From Rhizodiscina lignyota (lineage: Eukaryota > Ascomycota > Dothideomycetes > Aulographales > Rhizodiscinaceae), in NCBI GenBank assembly GCA_010015805.1, contig ML978130.1, positions 1,116,001 to 1,180,000 of the forward strand: a stretch of DNA of 64,000 nt. The letters run 5' to 3'. This document shows positions 22,131-32,285 of the stretch, in pieces (position 1 is the first letter of the stretch; each line of letters opens with the position of its first letter). The notes under the pieces are model-generated. The model saw only the letters and a program-made list of their open reading frames with translations, was not told the DNA's origin and did not search any database. Position numbers and translations under genes: made by a program.

Positions 22131-22607
22131 AAATACAGTCAAAGGAGCACGAGCGACTGGGCATGTAGATATTAGGGATTGCTGGACAGTTCGCAATAGA
22201 GTCCCTCTGATTCCAAGATGCCTGCATTAAACGAACCAGGGTATTATTGCCATTTTGAGCTGATCGCCTTCTGAGTCTCGCAATATGCATGATTACTCCA
22301 TTGATCCGACTCCCAATGGAGCTGCGCAGAAGTTCTGAATATTCAAGGCAGATGTTCGAGCGAATAAGGTGTCTCCGCGTCCCGAGAAATAAAACTGAAT
22401 AATGAGCCACATCGGCGACCATGCGTAATCGAACGCTGCGAGTTAGCACTTGTTAAGTCCGCCTCGCCAACAACATGCAAGACTTGAGTCTTATAAAACC
22501 AGATCTCTTGAACATTATGCTCACGCAACCTCTCTTGCAGAAGATACTTGCACACCCATCAACTGAGTGTTTCATTGCTTTCCCACATTCAACTCGGAAC
22601 CCTCACG
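22131..22607. other. Intergenic; promoter region of the VOC-fold gene
   Basis: Nothing recognised apart from the expected upstream region of the next plus-strand gene. Confidence 0.5.
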
Positions 22608-23131
22608 ATGATCGACCACGCCGTAGTCGGGACCACTCCTGCCCTCTTCGCCACAACAGTCAAATTCTATGAGAAAGCCCTCGCGCCTCTTGCCTACAAG
22701 AAGATAAGCGAGATGCCGGACAAGGCGTGCGGATTCGGCAGTGCAGCTCCAGACTTCTGGGTCTTTGCGAATGGGCAGAGCGACACGCCCTCCCACGTCG
22801 CCCTCAGAGCCGAAGGTTCGTCTTTGTTATTTCTTCGCAGCATCCTGGGGCCACAGGCACCCCGGAGAATGATATTGAAATTAGATGGATACGGAACTAT
22901 GCTGAATGCAAGCAGATCGCGAAGCCGTTAGTAAATTCCACGAGGCGGCCGTAGAGGCTGGAGGAAAGGACAATGGCGAGCCGGGAGTCAGGCAGCATAT
23001 CCATCCGAATTACTTTGCTGCAGTAAGTTAGCCATTTTATTCCGCGGCAAGGTAGTTATCTGACTGGAAGGCAGTTTGTGCACGATCCTGCTGGCAATAA
23101 TGTCGAGGTTGTCTGCCATAACGCTGAGTAA
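22608..23131 (+). CDS. Glyoxalase/bleomycin-resistance (VOC) fold protein
   Basis: Exons 22608-22815, 22916-23022 and 23075-23131 close in frame to 123 residues, the normal size of a one-module VOC protein. It starts MIDHAVVGTTPALFATTVKFYEKALAPL, the first beta-alpha unit with a His near the start as metal ligand. FWVFANGQS and PSHVALRAEG give the second strand set. REAVSKFHEAAVEAGGKDNGEPGVR is the family helix and loop. The end, FVHDPAGNNVEVVCHN, is the usual DPxGNxxE closing strand with the Glu metal ligand. Substrate unknown; family members act as glyoxalases, dioxygenases or resistance proteins. The first intron has a GTTCGT donor. Confidence 0.88.
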
Positions 23132-23525
23132 AGAAGTTGAACTTACTGATGGGGCAATTGGAAGGGTCGGAGATGCGTATTTCGATCGTTTCGGATCTGA
23201 ATATATATAGAAAGCTCCTGCATCCTCTTCCTCTTCGAGGTTGGCTTGACATAATGCAGACAGCATTGATCTACTACCACATGCTCCTCAGCTCTTCTTT
23301 GCTATTGATTGACAACAAAGCACCGCGAACGTTTGGTGCAATGGTCAAGCGACAACCATTTACCCCCACTTCATAACTGTTTCTGTCGAGCTCCAGTAGC
23401 TTCGCTCACACATATGATAGCGTGTAAAAAGGAAGAGATGAGTCTGAAGCCAGGGATACGTTTTTCATTTGCAGCTTCCAGACCAGTGGCCATCTCGATA
23501 CAGCTTGTTGATTCTGACGATGCTC
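23132..23525. other. Intergenic between convergent genes
   Basis: About 390 bases between the stops of the VOC gene (+) and the SDR gene (-). No element recognised. Confidence 0.55.
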
Positions 23526-24477
23526 TTACTGCAGTTTGATGCCACCTCCACTGGCACTGACCACGCACCCTGTGATCCATCGAGCATCGTGGCTACATAG
23601 AAGCCCCACTACGTCTGCAACATCTTCTGGCTGTCCAAACCGAGGCAGACTCTGTGGAGTTATGAATTCTTGCTTGAAACCCTCGAGGTCTTCAGGTGGA
23701 CATTGCATGACGGAATCAGTCTGTGTCAGCCCTGTGGATACAGCGTTTGCGGTTGTACCGGCCATGAAGGAAAACTAAAGTAATTGTTAGCGAGCTGGGG
23801 CAAAATGCCGCCGGCACCATTACTGGAAATGATAAGCTAATTCAAGGATCCAAACACACCTTCTCTTCTCTGCCACCAAACGCCTGTGCCCAGGTCCTGC
23901 ACATTGATTCTCCGGCTGATTTCGTTGCCCCATACATCAGCTGCTTGGACCAAGGTTGCCTCACTCGAACAGAAGACATATGCACTATCCGACTCTCAGG
24001 TTGAAACATCTTTCTCTTCACTAGCTCTTCGACAATCAAGACAGGCGTTTGGATATTGCCAATCATGCTCTCTTGAATCTCATTAATCGTCAACTCCCCG
24101 AGGTTTCCCGCAAATGGGATAGCCGCATTGTTGATGAAGATGTCGACGCGGCCGGAGAAGTGCTTGGTCAAAGCATCAGCGATATCTTGCGCGCATGTTG
24201 GCGACAGAATGTTGGCAGCCAAGCCTATGATCTTTGGCTTTGAAGTGCTGTTTGTATCTTTGTAAATTCCTACGATACTGTGGTCGAGTGAGTCGATCAA
24301 GTGGATGCTTTCTACCCGTGAGCAAGTGCCTAGAATGCCGCATCCTCTCGACGCAAGATTGAGCGCAACGGAACGGCCGATGCCTCTGGATGCACCGGTT
24401 ATGACTGCGACCTTCCCGACGAGGTCTTGCTCGCGAAGTCGGAGACGAGTTGGGGTGTAAGATGTGGTCGTCGTCAT
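23526..24477 (-). CDS. Short-chain dehydrogenase/reductase
   Basis: Exons 23860-24477 and 23526-23774 over an 85-base intron give 288 residues. Cofactor motif TGASRGIG at residues 27-34, NNAA at the centre of the sheet, SSVRVRQPWSKQLMYGATK holding the Ser and the YxxxK catalytic pair, and a C-terminal GQPEDVADVVGLLCSHDARWITGCVVSASGG typical of classical SDRs. NAD(P)H-dependent; substrate unknown. The segment normally reading VNxVxPG is diverged (ANAVSTGLTQTDSV). The ATG at 24475-24477 is chosen over a frame extension of 15 codons because it places the Rossmann strand at the usual distance. A TATA-like box lies about 85 bases upstream. Confidence 0.9.
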
Positions 24478-24560
24478 TGCGCGGAGAGATTCTCGGGAGG
24501 GATGGCACGGACGGTGGCGCAAGCGGCTATGGGGAAAGCGCTGATTTCAGCGAAGAGGTT

Positions 24561-24567
24561 TTATATA
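24561..24567 (-). promoter_or_regulatory. TATA-like box upstream of the SDR gene
   Basis: On the minus strand the sequence reads TATATAAAA about 85 bases before the SDR ATG, a normal distance for a fungal core promoter. Position and sequence only; no transcript evidence. Confidence 0.4.
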
Positions 24568-24697
24568 ATATCGTCTGACAAGGAAATCTGGTCTCTCCTA
24601 AGGAGAAGCTGAGACTTGTAGTTACGCAGCTCGGCATATGACCAATATCTCGATGCAGATTGAATGCAAGCAACCCCGCTCTGCAGCTTCACCTCCC

Positions 24698-26018
24698 TCA
24701 ATTTAAATTTTCGACGACAACATATTCCATTCTTCTCGCCCTTTTCTCCTTCTTCATCTGCGTCTGCCGCCCTTTCTTGCTCATCTGATCAACCTTCTTG
24801 TCCAATTTGGTTTCAAGATCACTCTTTGCTGCAGCGTTCTTCTGCAATCTCGTCTGTCGCTTCTGTTCAATTTTGTCCGCTTCTGCTTTGCCAATTTCCA
24901 GTTCCACTTGAGCTTGGAGATTAATCTTCTCTACCTTTTCTTCTAGCTTCTGTAAATCATCCTCTAGCGACTCTATGCTAGAGTCAGACTCGAAGTCAGA
25001 GTCGGTTGAGGCGCCTCCGTCAAGGTAGCCTTCATGATCGAATGCAGCTCCGGCCTCAGAACCTGTTGCGTCCTTCCTCATACGGGCTATTCTTTCTTCT
25101 CTTTCATCAAGCTGTTTCTTCTTTTTCAGTAGTACTTTTTCACGTCTCTCAGCCTTCCATTTCAACTGCGTCTCACTGATCTTATCCAATGCAGACCTTT
25201 GACTTGTCGGTGAAGGCACATCTGTGTCCAGCGGCGCCGTGTACGACGCAAGAGCCGCCATTCTCCGATCACGTAACGATATCCGATTCAACTTGATATC
25301 GATTGGCATAATAGCCCTGCCACTGGTAGGGAAGCCCACCAAGTCCGCCAAGTCTTGGTCCTTCTTTATCGACACTTTTAGCCCACGAGGGGCAAAATAT
25401 TCCGAATTTGATCTTTGAAGAAATCGCCTTGTCCGCACAGCCGCTACAGCCATCATTCCTGCTCCGGCAACTACTTGCATACCCGTGCCGATCGTCATTG
25501 CAGTTATTTCCGGGGCGAACCCGACCACCATACCAGCCATATTAAGAGCGTGGAAAGGAGGTGAGCTGGCCTGAACGACTGAGAGGTTGTCAAGGAAGGC
25601 AAGAAACTCGGGTTCTCCGACGTCGTGGGTCTCCAGTACTGGGCTGTAGGCACGAAGGAACGAGAGAGGGAAGCGAAGGCGATGTGCAATATCAACTCTT
25701 GGGATCGCTACCGGCCTCTGCAGAATGGACTAATGTCAGTAATGTCACATCAAGAGCTGGTGGACTGAAATTGTGGTGAAGGAATAGAAGGCGAACCTCG
25801 AGGCGGACCGCGGTCGCTTTCCTCTCTCGTGTGTTGGACGGGGGAGAAGGTATCCATTCCAGGGTCTGTTCTAAGCGTACTGACTCTTGTTGAATCTGAT
25901 CTTCACTAAGAGTGGCCTCCGCTTCGAGGCCTTCCTCGCTGTTGGTGGGGAGCAATTCATGGAAATGCGGTTGGCGCTGCTTGCTTTTATCGCTGTTTGG
26001 ATTTGATGGCCTTTCCAT
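24698..26018 (-). CDS. Uncharacterised fungal protein with hydrophobic core segment and long charged coiled coil
   Basis: Exons 25797-26018 and 24698-25729 over a 67-base intron give 417 residues. The first 74 residues are polar. Exon 2 opens with RPVAIPRVDIAHRLRFPLSFLRAYSPVL and EFLAFLDNLSVVQASSPPFHALNMAGMVVGFAP. The pattern (IPR.., FxRAYxPVL, DNLNxxxAxSPPxxALxxAGxxxGxxP) recurs in many ascomycete proteins of unknown function, as I recall the family. A hydrophobic stretch (MTIGTGMQVVAGAGMMAVAAV) follows. After residue ~250 there is a Lys/Glu/Arg-rich coiled coil (KWKAERREKVLLKKKKQLDE; LEDDLQKLEEKVEKINLQAQ) with a Ser/Asp acidic patch, ending in a basic cluster. Possibly membrane-associated scaffold; function not known. 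Confidence 0.72.
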
Positions 26019-27116
26019 TATTTAAACTTGAGGTTGATACAGAAATTGATGCTCTGTCTTTCGCAGAGTAATTAAGCTTGTTGGACGAATGATTTCAGCA
26101 GGGAAGTGGGAAATGAAACAGTCCGATTGCATATGGGTACGAAAAATGAAGGCTTTTGGATTCATTAAATAGCACTGCTTAAAAGTTCTCATACTTAGTA
26201 AATCAATCCTGGCCTCGCAACCCTGAGAAACACACATACATATCGTAGTGACCGAAGAATACCTACATCGCGATCTATCGGCCGGTAGAGGTCGGTCAAG
26301 TAATGTATCGGCTCCGGCGTCTTCGGAACCGGAAGGATAGAAGTGGGTCGGGCTGGAGGAACGTCCCCTCATCTCTTCTGCTGGTGACCCTTATCAACAA
26401 CTGCAATATCTTGTCAAGTATTGATCTGGGCGTTCTCTGAACGGTAATATCTCTATTGTCTCAATAACAGCTGCTCTTTGCGACACTTCAAACGCGGTAA
26501 ACAACTGCGATCTCACACCACAGCCGAATTTGCGTCAAACGAGAACGCATTGGAGATTGATCTTTCCACGCTGCCTGTCCATATCACACTACCAGTGGCA
26601 CACTCTCGATAGATGCATCTAACGGAATATCCAGTTCAGCTAGAATGACTGACAATCATCAATCAGCAATCAACCCGAACACGTCAACACAGTTAATCAA
26701 TCCACAGTTTCCACAGAAAAGCACCGTGAGGAACATACTTTGGCCGTATTTAACTTCGCACCATTCGCAAAAGGAGCTGTAGAGGACAACTTTATTCTCT
26801 CCCCATACGTAGCGATCTCTTCTATATCCTTATGCCTCGTGTTTCCCGGTGTTCGGCGGAACTTTTAAGTTTTCGCGCAAAAGCCGAAAATCTGACATAC
26901 TTCTGCGCGTGTCAGAGCCCACAAATGTAGCAGTTGCAGAAGAGGCCAGATACTCTGTATAATCCTCTGTTTCAGACCTGCTCTGAGGTGGATACGTAGC
27001 TCTTTCGGATCCTTCACCTCAACTCGGCTTGTCGGCTCAGCTGCATGGATTTTATCGGGAATTGCCTCCTGTTCCTCGACAAACGCACGAAGTGGAACCT
27101 CTCGGAAACCAATAGA
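26019..27116. other. Intergenic with one possible minus-strand first exon
   Basis: Just over 1 kb. A minus-strand ATG at 26370-26372 opens an exon-like frame rich in Ser/Pro/Asp (SSSPTHFYPSGSEDAGAD) that runs into a GTATTC donor-like site near 26265. I found no partner exon that closes in frame, so it is not called. The rest shows nothing. Confidence 0.35.
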
Positions 27117-27151
27117 TCACAAAATCGTGAGCCTGGTGACATATAACTCAC

Positions 27152-27344
27152 TCTGCTTAGCGCCTTGGTGGTGCCCTACATATTCTGATAGAGGCAAGGG
27201 AATTTCTCCTCGACATAGAGAGGCCATAGCCGCCGCGATGTAGCAAACAGCAGCAGTGAATCCTAACCAATTATGCTTGGTCATTCCCTTCGGCTTTTTG
27301 GATGCCTTGGCGGCAAAGGCATCCTTCACTGTTCCTTGTGACAT
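27152..27344 (-). CDS. Small single-pass membrane protein, first exon only
   Basis: ATG at 27342-27344 begins a basic N-terminus (VKDAFAAKASKKPKGMTKHNW) followed by a hydrophobic segment (LGFTAAVCYIAAAMASL, about residues 27-43). The frame reaches a strong donor (GTGAGT at 27151-27146); without splicing it would stop at about 75 residues. The next exon could not be fixed. I do not recognise the family. The gene is divergent from the plus-strand Met/Gly-rich gene, with 276 bases between starts. Confidence 0.4.
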
Positions 27345-27620
27345 CGCGCTGCATTTCGCTTCGGCGCTTGGGCATATTTGGGAAGTATATAACGGTGCGC
27401 TTTCATCGTAATATTGCTCTCTAGTGGATTATCGTTCTTTGGACAGTTGATGCGGCAACGACATCGAAAATCTCTTTAAAACTGCTATCTCAACCCTCTC
27501 AACCCAGAAGACCCAGCAGCTCTTAAACGCCCCCATTTGAATCACACTATCACAGGGATTCCCTCGCGAACACCCGGGACTTGGACAAAGAAGCAAAACG
27601 TCTCGCAGTATACGAGTATC

Positions 27621-28343
27621 ATGTTCCGCTGCTATCTCAGGACTTACTTCGGCCGAGTGCCAGCGGTCTACATCCAAGGCGCTGGATTTATAGAAAAAGA
27701 CAACGCATGGGACTTCATTGATCCAGAGTCCATGTACCGCTTGCCTGTCGCGCGGTCTTCTCTCGATGAAGTACCGGTTCTGTGGCGACTCGAAGATGGC
27801 AGTACTACGAGAGAAATACCCGCCAACTTCCCCCAACCGAAGCAAGAGGTGGTCACCCAGGCCAGAATTGCGCTCATGCAGGGTTCTGTACTAGGTAAAC
27901 TCCATTATGGGGACTACATCGCCGAAATGCGCCAGCGTCGAGAACAGGCGTACGACGCCAATCCGGGCCGCCGTCCTGGCTTTCGAGCGATTGCGGATGC
28001 AGCACCACCTCAACCTCGACTTGCTATTACCGCGGGGCCTGAAGGCACGGGTGCTGAAGTTCCCGCGATTGAAGGCGGTGCGATGGGCGGAGGGGCTATT
28101 GCTGGTGGCATGGGTGGAGGGCGAATGGCAGGTGCTATGATGGGGGAAGCAATGCTGGGCGGGATGGAAGAAGAGATGCAGGGTATGGGAGGGAATCATA
28201 TGATGGGTGGCATGGATGTAGATCCGGCGATGGATGGCGGTATGGATGAAATGTACGCTGGACCACCTAGGCGTCGTCCAGGTGCCGGTGGACCTCCTGG
28301 GATGCCTCCTCCCTATCCTGGACGACCTAGAGGCTACTATTGA
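27621..28343 (+). CDS. Hypothetical protein with Met/Gly-rich C-terminal half
   Basis: Single exon, 240 residues from the first ATG (27621). The N-terminal half is folded-looking: FRCYLRTYFGRVPAVYIQGAGF, DFIDPESMYRLP, VPVLWRLEDGSTTREIPANFP, GKLHYGDYIAEMRQRREQAY. From about residue 145 it turns into a low-complexity run of Gly, Met, Ala and Asp (GGAIAGGMGGGRMAGAMMGE and similar), ending in a Pro/Gly/Arg tail (GAGGPPGMPPPYPGRPRGYY). No known domain recognised. Such Met-rich tails occur in metal-binding and in phase-separating proteins, but that is speculation. The long open frame, composition and good ATG make it likely real. Confidence 0.6.
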   Translation: MFRCYLRTYFGRVPAVYIQGAGFIEKDNAWDFIDPESMYRLPVARSSLDEVPVLWRLEDGSTTREIPANFPQPKQEVVTQARIALMQGSVLGKLHYGDYIAEMRQRREQAYDANPGRRPGFRAIADAAPPQPRLAITAGPEGTGAEVPAIEGGAMGGGAIAGGMGGGRMAGAMMGEAMLGGMEEEMQGMGGNHMMGGMDVDPAMDGGMDEMYAGPPRRRPGAGGPPGMPPPYPGRPRGYY

Positions 28344-29107
28344 TTATAATACCTCTATGATTTAAACAGGAAGGCTTCGGAGGATTCCTCTCCTTATTAG
28401 TTGTATTGTGGCACAGCCGGCGTTTAGCTTGATTGTACAGGGAGTTGGAATTCTACTACGGAAAGGAGTTGTTTCTCGAGATACGATGGTACATATAGAG
28501 ATATTCGATGATGTAAAGTTACTGAGGCCTTGGTTCTCCGTGCAGCAGTTCAGCAGGAGTATCACATGGGTGGGGCGGGTCTTTTTGCGCTAAACCATCT
28601 TCGAACGGCTGCATGCCTCTGCTCCAGGATGCGACATGGGCTCCTGGACGAGATTTCTGCCATCACCACTCTCTCATGAGCGATTTAATCCATTTGAAAG
28701 GGTAATCATGCTGCCCGTTGCATAGCAATCACAATGCCGCAACTCAGCTTTCTAGGTCTACTCACAATATGCCACTCATCCCAGGTATGTTGTACGGAAC
28801 CTGTCACTCTATCCAGCCACCAGGGGCGCAGCACGCGGCCTCAACAAAAGCGAGACCAATGAAATCGAACAAAATCCTACCGGTCGCTCGAAATGGAATT
28901 GAGAGGCCTGTGTGCCAGTCCGCATCCCTGCCTTGTTTGCCTGTTGATTGTAGCCTGGTAGTAACCTCAGCCTTTTTGCATCTCGCGAAACGTAGCTCGC
29001 CCTATATATTGAACGGCATTGCAACTAAGCGCTCTTCTCTTGACATCTCTCTGCACACTTGAAACTCTCTGGTCTCTCTTATACAGCTACCGCATAAATC
29101 CGTACAG
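28344..29107. other. Intergenic; promoter of the AAA ATPase gene
   Basis: No additional gene seen. A TATA-like box lies at 29003-29008, about 100 bases before the AAA ATPase ATG. Confidence 0.5.
29003..29008 (+). promoter_or_regulatory. TATA-like box upstream of the AAA ATPase gene
   Basis: CCTATATATTG, with TATATA 100 bases before the ATG at 29108. Sequence and spacing only. Confidence 0.35.
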
Positions 29108-31114
29108 ATGTCTTCATCAGTATCAATCACAAATGGGATTAACCCCAAGCCCGACACCCACGAAACCAACGGAACTTCACCGACAACCAACGAGCCTGGC
29201 CAGAAGAAGGAAACTGAAACTGGCGACGATTCCCCTCTGGGAAGTGTTTGCGAAGTCAAATGCCTTGCTGAAAGGACAAGCAAGACGGGCCAAGTTGAAC
29301 TTGTGGAGCGAGACGCTCCTGCGACCGGCGAAAAAACGGAGCATTCCAAGTATGCGGTCGTGTCCAAGCAAGTCTTCAACAATGAAGGAAAGCTCGAAAA
29401 GACAATTCTGGAAATCAATTCTCCTCAGCTACTCGAGGCTCTCCGCGACACGGTTGAGTTCTATCCTGCCGAACCGCTCTCATTCGAGACGAAAGCAACA
29501 TATGAGAACCCGTTCATGCTCTTGAATCACTACGCCAAAGACCTTGAGCAATATGGAGACCGCACTGCAGATGCATCAAAGAAGAACCACATCGCACTGC
29601 TCATGCGTGTGCTCACTTCTGAAGCAGGCGATGGAGGCATCGAAGCTTCCAAATTGATCCAGTCTGGTCTCATATCTTTCAAGTCTCTCTGGCGACTCTT
29701 TAGACCCGGTGAGCTCTTCTACAGTGAAGAGTATGGCTACGGGCGACTTTCTGTCGTTCAGAAAATCGGGTACGGATCAGACCCGCAAAATGGCCCCTAT
29801 TTGGAGGTGTCCGTCTCGTTCACCGCCCATGATGGGGTCAGGGCCGGAACAGCCTTGGAGCGCGTCAAAATCTATGAGAATAGAGACTTCGTTGGTGGCA
29901 GCTCATCGAAGATCACATCGCTTCCACTGTATCCGCTCGAATTTGTAAGTAACCAGCAGGAAGTCATTGATCGATTAACCGATCGCGGCCACCGCTATTT
30001 AAAAATTGGCGGGAAGGGGATATTCCAATATGACGGTCTCCATCAGTATCTTAAGCCACCACCGGAAGACTTCTACGACGAGTGCTCTTCATTCTCCGGA
30101 AAATGGCTTCCACAGACTGGATCGGGCCGTGTCGTCATTGATGCGAAGACCTTCTCGGAAGAGGAAGCGAAGCAGAAACACAGCATCTTTAACGTTATGA
30201 CGAGGGCACGAAAGGGAGAGACTCCAGAGCAGGAGACATTCAAGAGTCTTGATGTTGATCCGAAACTTGCACCGCCATTTGTCTTCGGCTACAATCTTGA
30301 CACGAAGCGATGGTGCAAGTTCTACGTTGACTTGCTTGAGCCCGTGAACTGGAACCCAGACGCCATGGAGAGGCTCATCATTCCCCCGATGCAGAAGAGA
30401 CTCATCTCCTCCCTTATCAGCGCCCACGAGTTTCCTGAGCATGCAAGGAATGAAGAGCAGCTGAAAGGCAAAGGACTGATCATCTTGCTCCACGGTACTC
30501 CAGGATCAGGCAAGACACTCACAGCAGAAGTAGCGGCAGAGCATACCCAACGACCGCTCTTGAAGATCTCCACTGGTGAACTCGGAAACTATGGGCCGCT
30601 CATCTCAGTGGCATTGAGGAAACTGCTAGCATATGCCTCTATGTGGCGTGCTTTTGTGCTTATTGACGAGGCCGATGTATTCCTTGAGACACGAGTCACT
30701 GGTGCTGATGCTCTACAGCACAACAACCTTGTGGCTGTATTCTTGCGTCAGCTCGAGTACTTCCAAGGGATCCTCTTTTTGACGTCGAACCGCGTCGGAA
30801 TGTTCGATCCAGCAATTCAAAGTCGAATTCACCTTGCGCTTCAGTACGACGCCCCTGACGAAGAGCGGAGGATGAGGTTGTGGAAGCAGGGTCTCATGGC
30901 TGTTCCTGAACATGAGAGAAATGCGGAATTATTCGATGGGCTGTGGGAGCTTGCGAAACCTGGGCTTAACGGAAGAGAGATATCAAACAGCATCAACACT
31001 GCGAAGACTCTGGCTAAGGGCGAGAAGAGCAAGATGTCTTTGGACCATCTTCAGACTGTGCTTGGCGTGTGGTCCGAATTCCAAACTGCGGTTAAGACTT
31101 CATTCAGCACTTGA
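29108..31114 (+). CDS. AAA+ ATPase with fungal DUF7025-type N-terminal domain
   Basis: Intronless, 668 residues. A disordered Thr/Asn/Glu-rich N-terminus leads into a conserved N-domain (LRDTVEFYPAEPLSFETKATYENPFMLLNHY, then LWRLFRPGELFYSEEYG and WCKFYVDLLEPVNWNPDAMERL), the pattern of the large filamentous-fungal AAA family. The AAA module has Walker A LLHGTPGSGKTLTAE (about residue 462), Walker B AFVLIDEADVFLE (about residue 519), sensor-1 LTSNRVGMFDPAIQSRI with Arg residues for the finger, and a C-terminal helical lid. These proteins are expanded in ascomycetes and unstudied; they are thought to remodel unknown client proteins. ATG at 29108 is the first in frame. Confidence 0.9.
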   Translation: MSSSVSITNGINPKPDTHETNGTSPTTNEPGQKKETETGDDSPLGSVCEVKCLAERTSKTGQVELVERDAPATGEKTEHSKYAVVSKQVFNNEGKLEKTILEINSPQLLEALRDTVEFYPAEPLSFETKATYENPFMLLNHYAKDLEQYGDRTADASKKNHIALLMRVLTSEAGDGGIEASKLIQSGLISFKSLWRLFRPGELFYSEEYGYGRLSVVQKIGYGSDPQNGPYLEVSVSFTAHDGVRAGTALERVKIYENRDFVGGSSSKITSLPLYPLEFVSNQQEVIDRLTDRGHRYLKIGGKGIFQYDGLHQYLKPPPEDFYDECSSFSGKWLPQTGSGRVVIDAKTFSEEEAKQKHSIFNVMTRARKGETPEQETFKSLDVDPKLAPPFVFGYNLDTKRWCKFYVDLLEPVNWNPDAMERLIIPPMQKRLISSLISAHEFPEHARNEEQLKGKGLIILLHGTPGSGKTLTAEVAAEHTQRPLLKISTGELGNYGPLISVALRKLLAYASMWRAFVLIDEADVFLETRVTGADALQHNNLVAVFLRQLEYFQGILFLTSNRVGMFDPAIQSRIHLALQYDAPDEERRMRLWKQGLMAVPEHERNAELFDGLWELAKPGLNGREISNSINTAKTLAKGEKSKMSLDHLQTVLGVWSEFQTAVKTSFST

Positions 31115-31360
31115 GTTTTCACTCAACGATATCCGTAGGAAGATGTAGACACTTTCCTTTACTGCTGATTCCCCGCCAGGGCTCTGCGAAATCCTCCCGA
31201 TTTTCATGGTCTCAGATAGCTGAGCTGTCCTGTCCTTTGAGGTTTGTACTTCTGGTTCAAATACAATCTTTATTATTTTGGGTTATGCTTCATTGCTATG
31301 TACGCCCTGTCGTTGCTTGACAAAGCAAAAGGTGGTGAACAATGGTGAGTACCTTCACGC

Positions 31361-31833
31361 TCACTTGTCGGCCGGATCCAATGGTTTTTGGCCCTCGCTC
31401 TCGACAGCCTGTCTCTTCGACTCCGCAGGCTCGTTCGGGTCTCTCTTTACATTCTCTTGCGACGGCTGTGGCTCCTCTTGCTGTCCGATGCTGCTTTGGC
31501 TGGGATTAGACACTGGTGTCTGGGCAGACTTGGTGTCCGGGCTGCCCTGGCTTGCATCTGTGGCCCGGCTGCTGTTTACCTTCCCCGCATCGGAGCTGGA
31601 GCTGGTTGGGTTTGTCGGACGGACATTCGATGCGGTGCCTGGAGAGGCTTCAGGGCTTGCTTGTGCATTAGATGATGCGGCACGGATTTGCAATGCTGTG
31701 AAAAGAGTTTGAAATTAGTTGAAGCGCTTTACACTACGTTTGAATAAGACCTACCTGCAGGGTAGAAGACCGGCGACCGAATCTGTAACGCGGGACTTGC
31801 GGTGCGTAGGCTTCTAATGTAACGAGAATGCAT
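31361..31833 (-). CDS. Small, probably mitochondrial-targeted disordered protein
   Basis: Exon 31755-31833 plus 31361-31695 over a 59-base intron gives 137 residues. The N-terminus (MHSRYIRSLRTASPALQIRS) is Arg/Ser/Leu-rich with no acidic residue, like a mitochondrial presequence. The remainder is a disordered Ser/Pro/Gln/Asp/Lys-rich tail (SQSSIGQQEEPQPSQENVKR) with no domain. The phrase ALQIR occurs on both sides of the intron, 15 residues apart, as if the exon start had been duplicated. Similar short presequence-plus-disordered-tail proteins are common in ascomycete proteomes; function unknown. It ends about 245 bases from the convergent AAA ATPase stop. Confidence 0.6.
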
Positions 31834-32208
31834 TTTGGAGAAGCGGAGAGGGTCTGATCTGTAGTTAAGAGATGGGGGAGAGTGAAAGCTTAGTTTTTGT
31901 CTGAAAAAGGTCTCTTGATAAAATTTCTAACTTCTCTCGACCTGAGGTCATTTCTATCGATCATGACGCTATTCAGCGTACGTTGCATTTAATACATACA
32001 TGCGGGATCTGTACCTGCATCCGTTGTTGTCGTCAACTTGACGTATGCTCTAACCTACATAGCCTTGACAAAGCGTCCTCCGTTTTTCAAGTGCAACGCC
32101 AGGAGATACCTTATTTCAAAGCCATTCGTTCCATGTTACGGTAGTCAATTTGACGACGCGTCTATGGAGTAGCAATGAATCACACTGCCTCCGACGTGAT
32201 CGATTTCT

Positions 32209-32285
32209 GATTGGAGGGGCAGCCTCCCGGGCCTAGGCCCCGCCCCACCTAGGTTTAAGTGCACTGCCATGCAGTGCGGTACCCC
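32209..32285. repeat. Cluster of short GC-rich palindromes, possible transposon-end remnant
   Basis: Three small inverted repeats within about 75 bases: GGAGGGGCAGCCTCC (loop inside), GGGCCTAGGCCC, and GCACTGCCATGCAGTGC. A stretch TGCAGTGCGG is also found in the GC-rich palindrome at 41568-41588. It resembles hairpin ends of non-autonomous DNA elements, but no target-site duplication or second end was identified. Confidence 0.25.
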
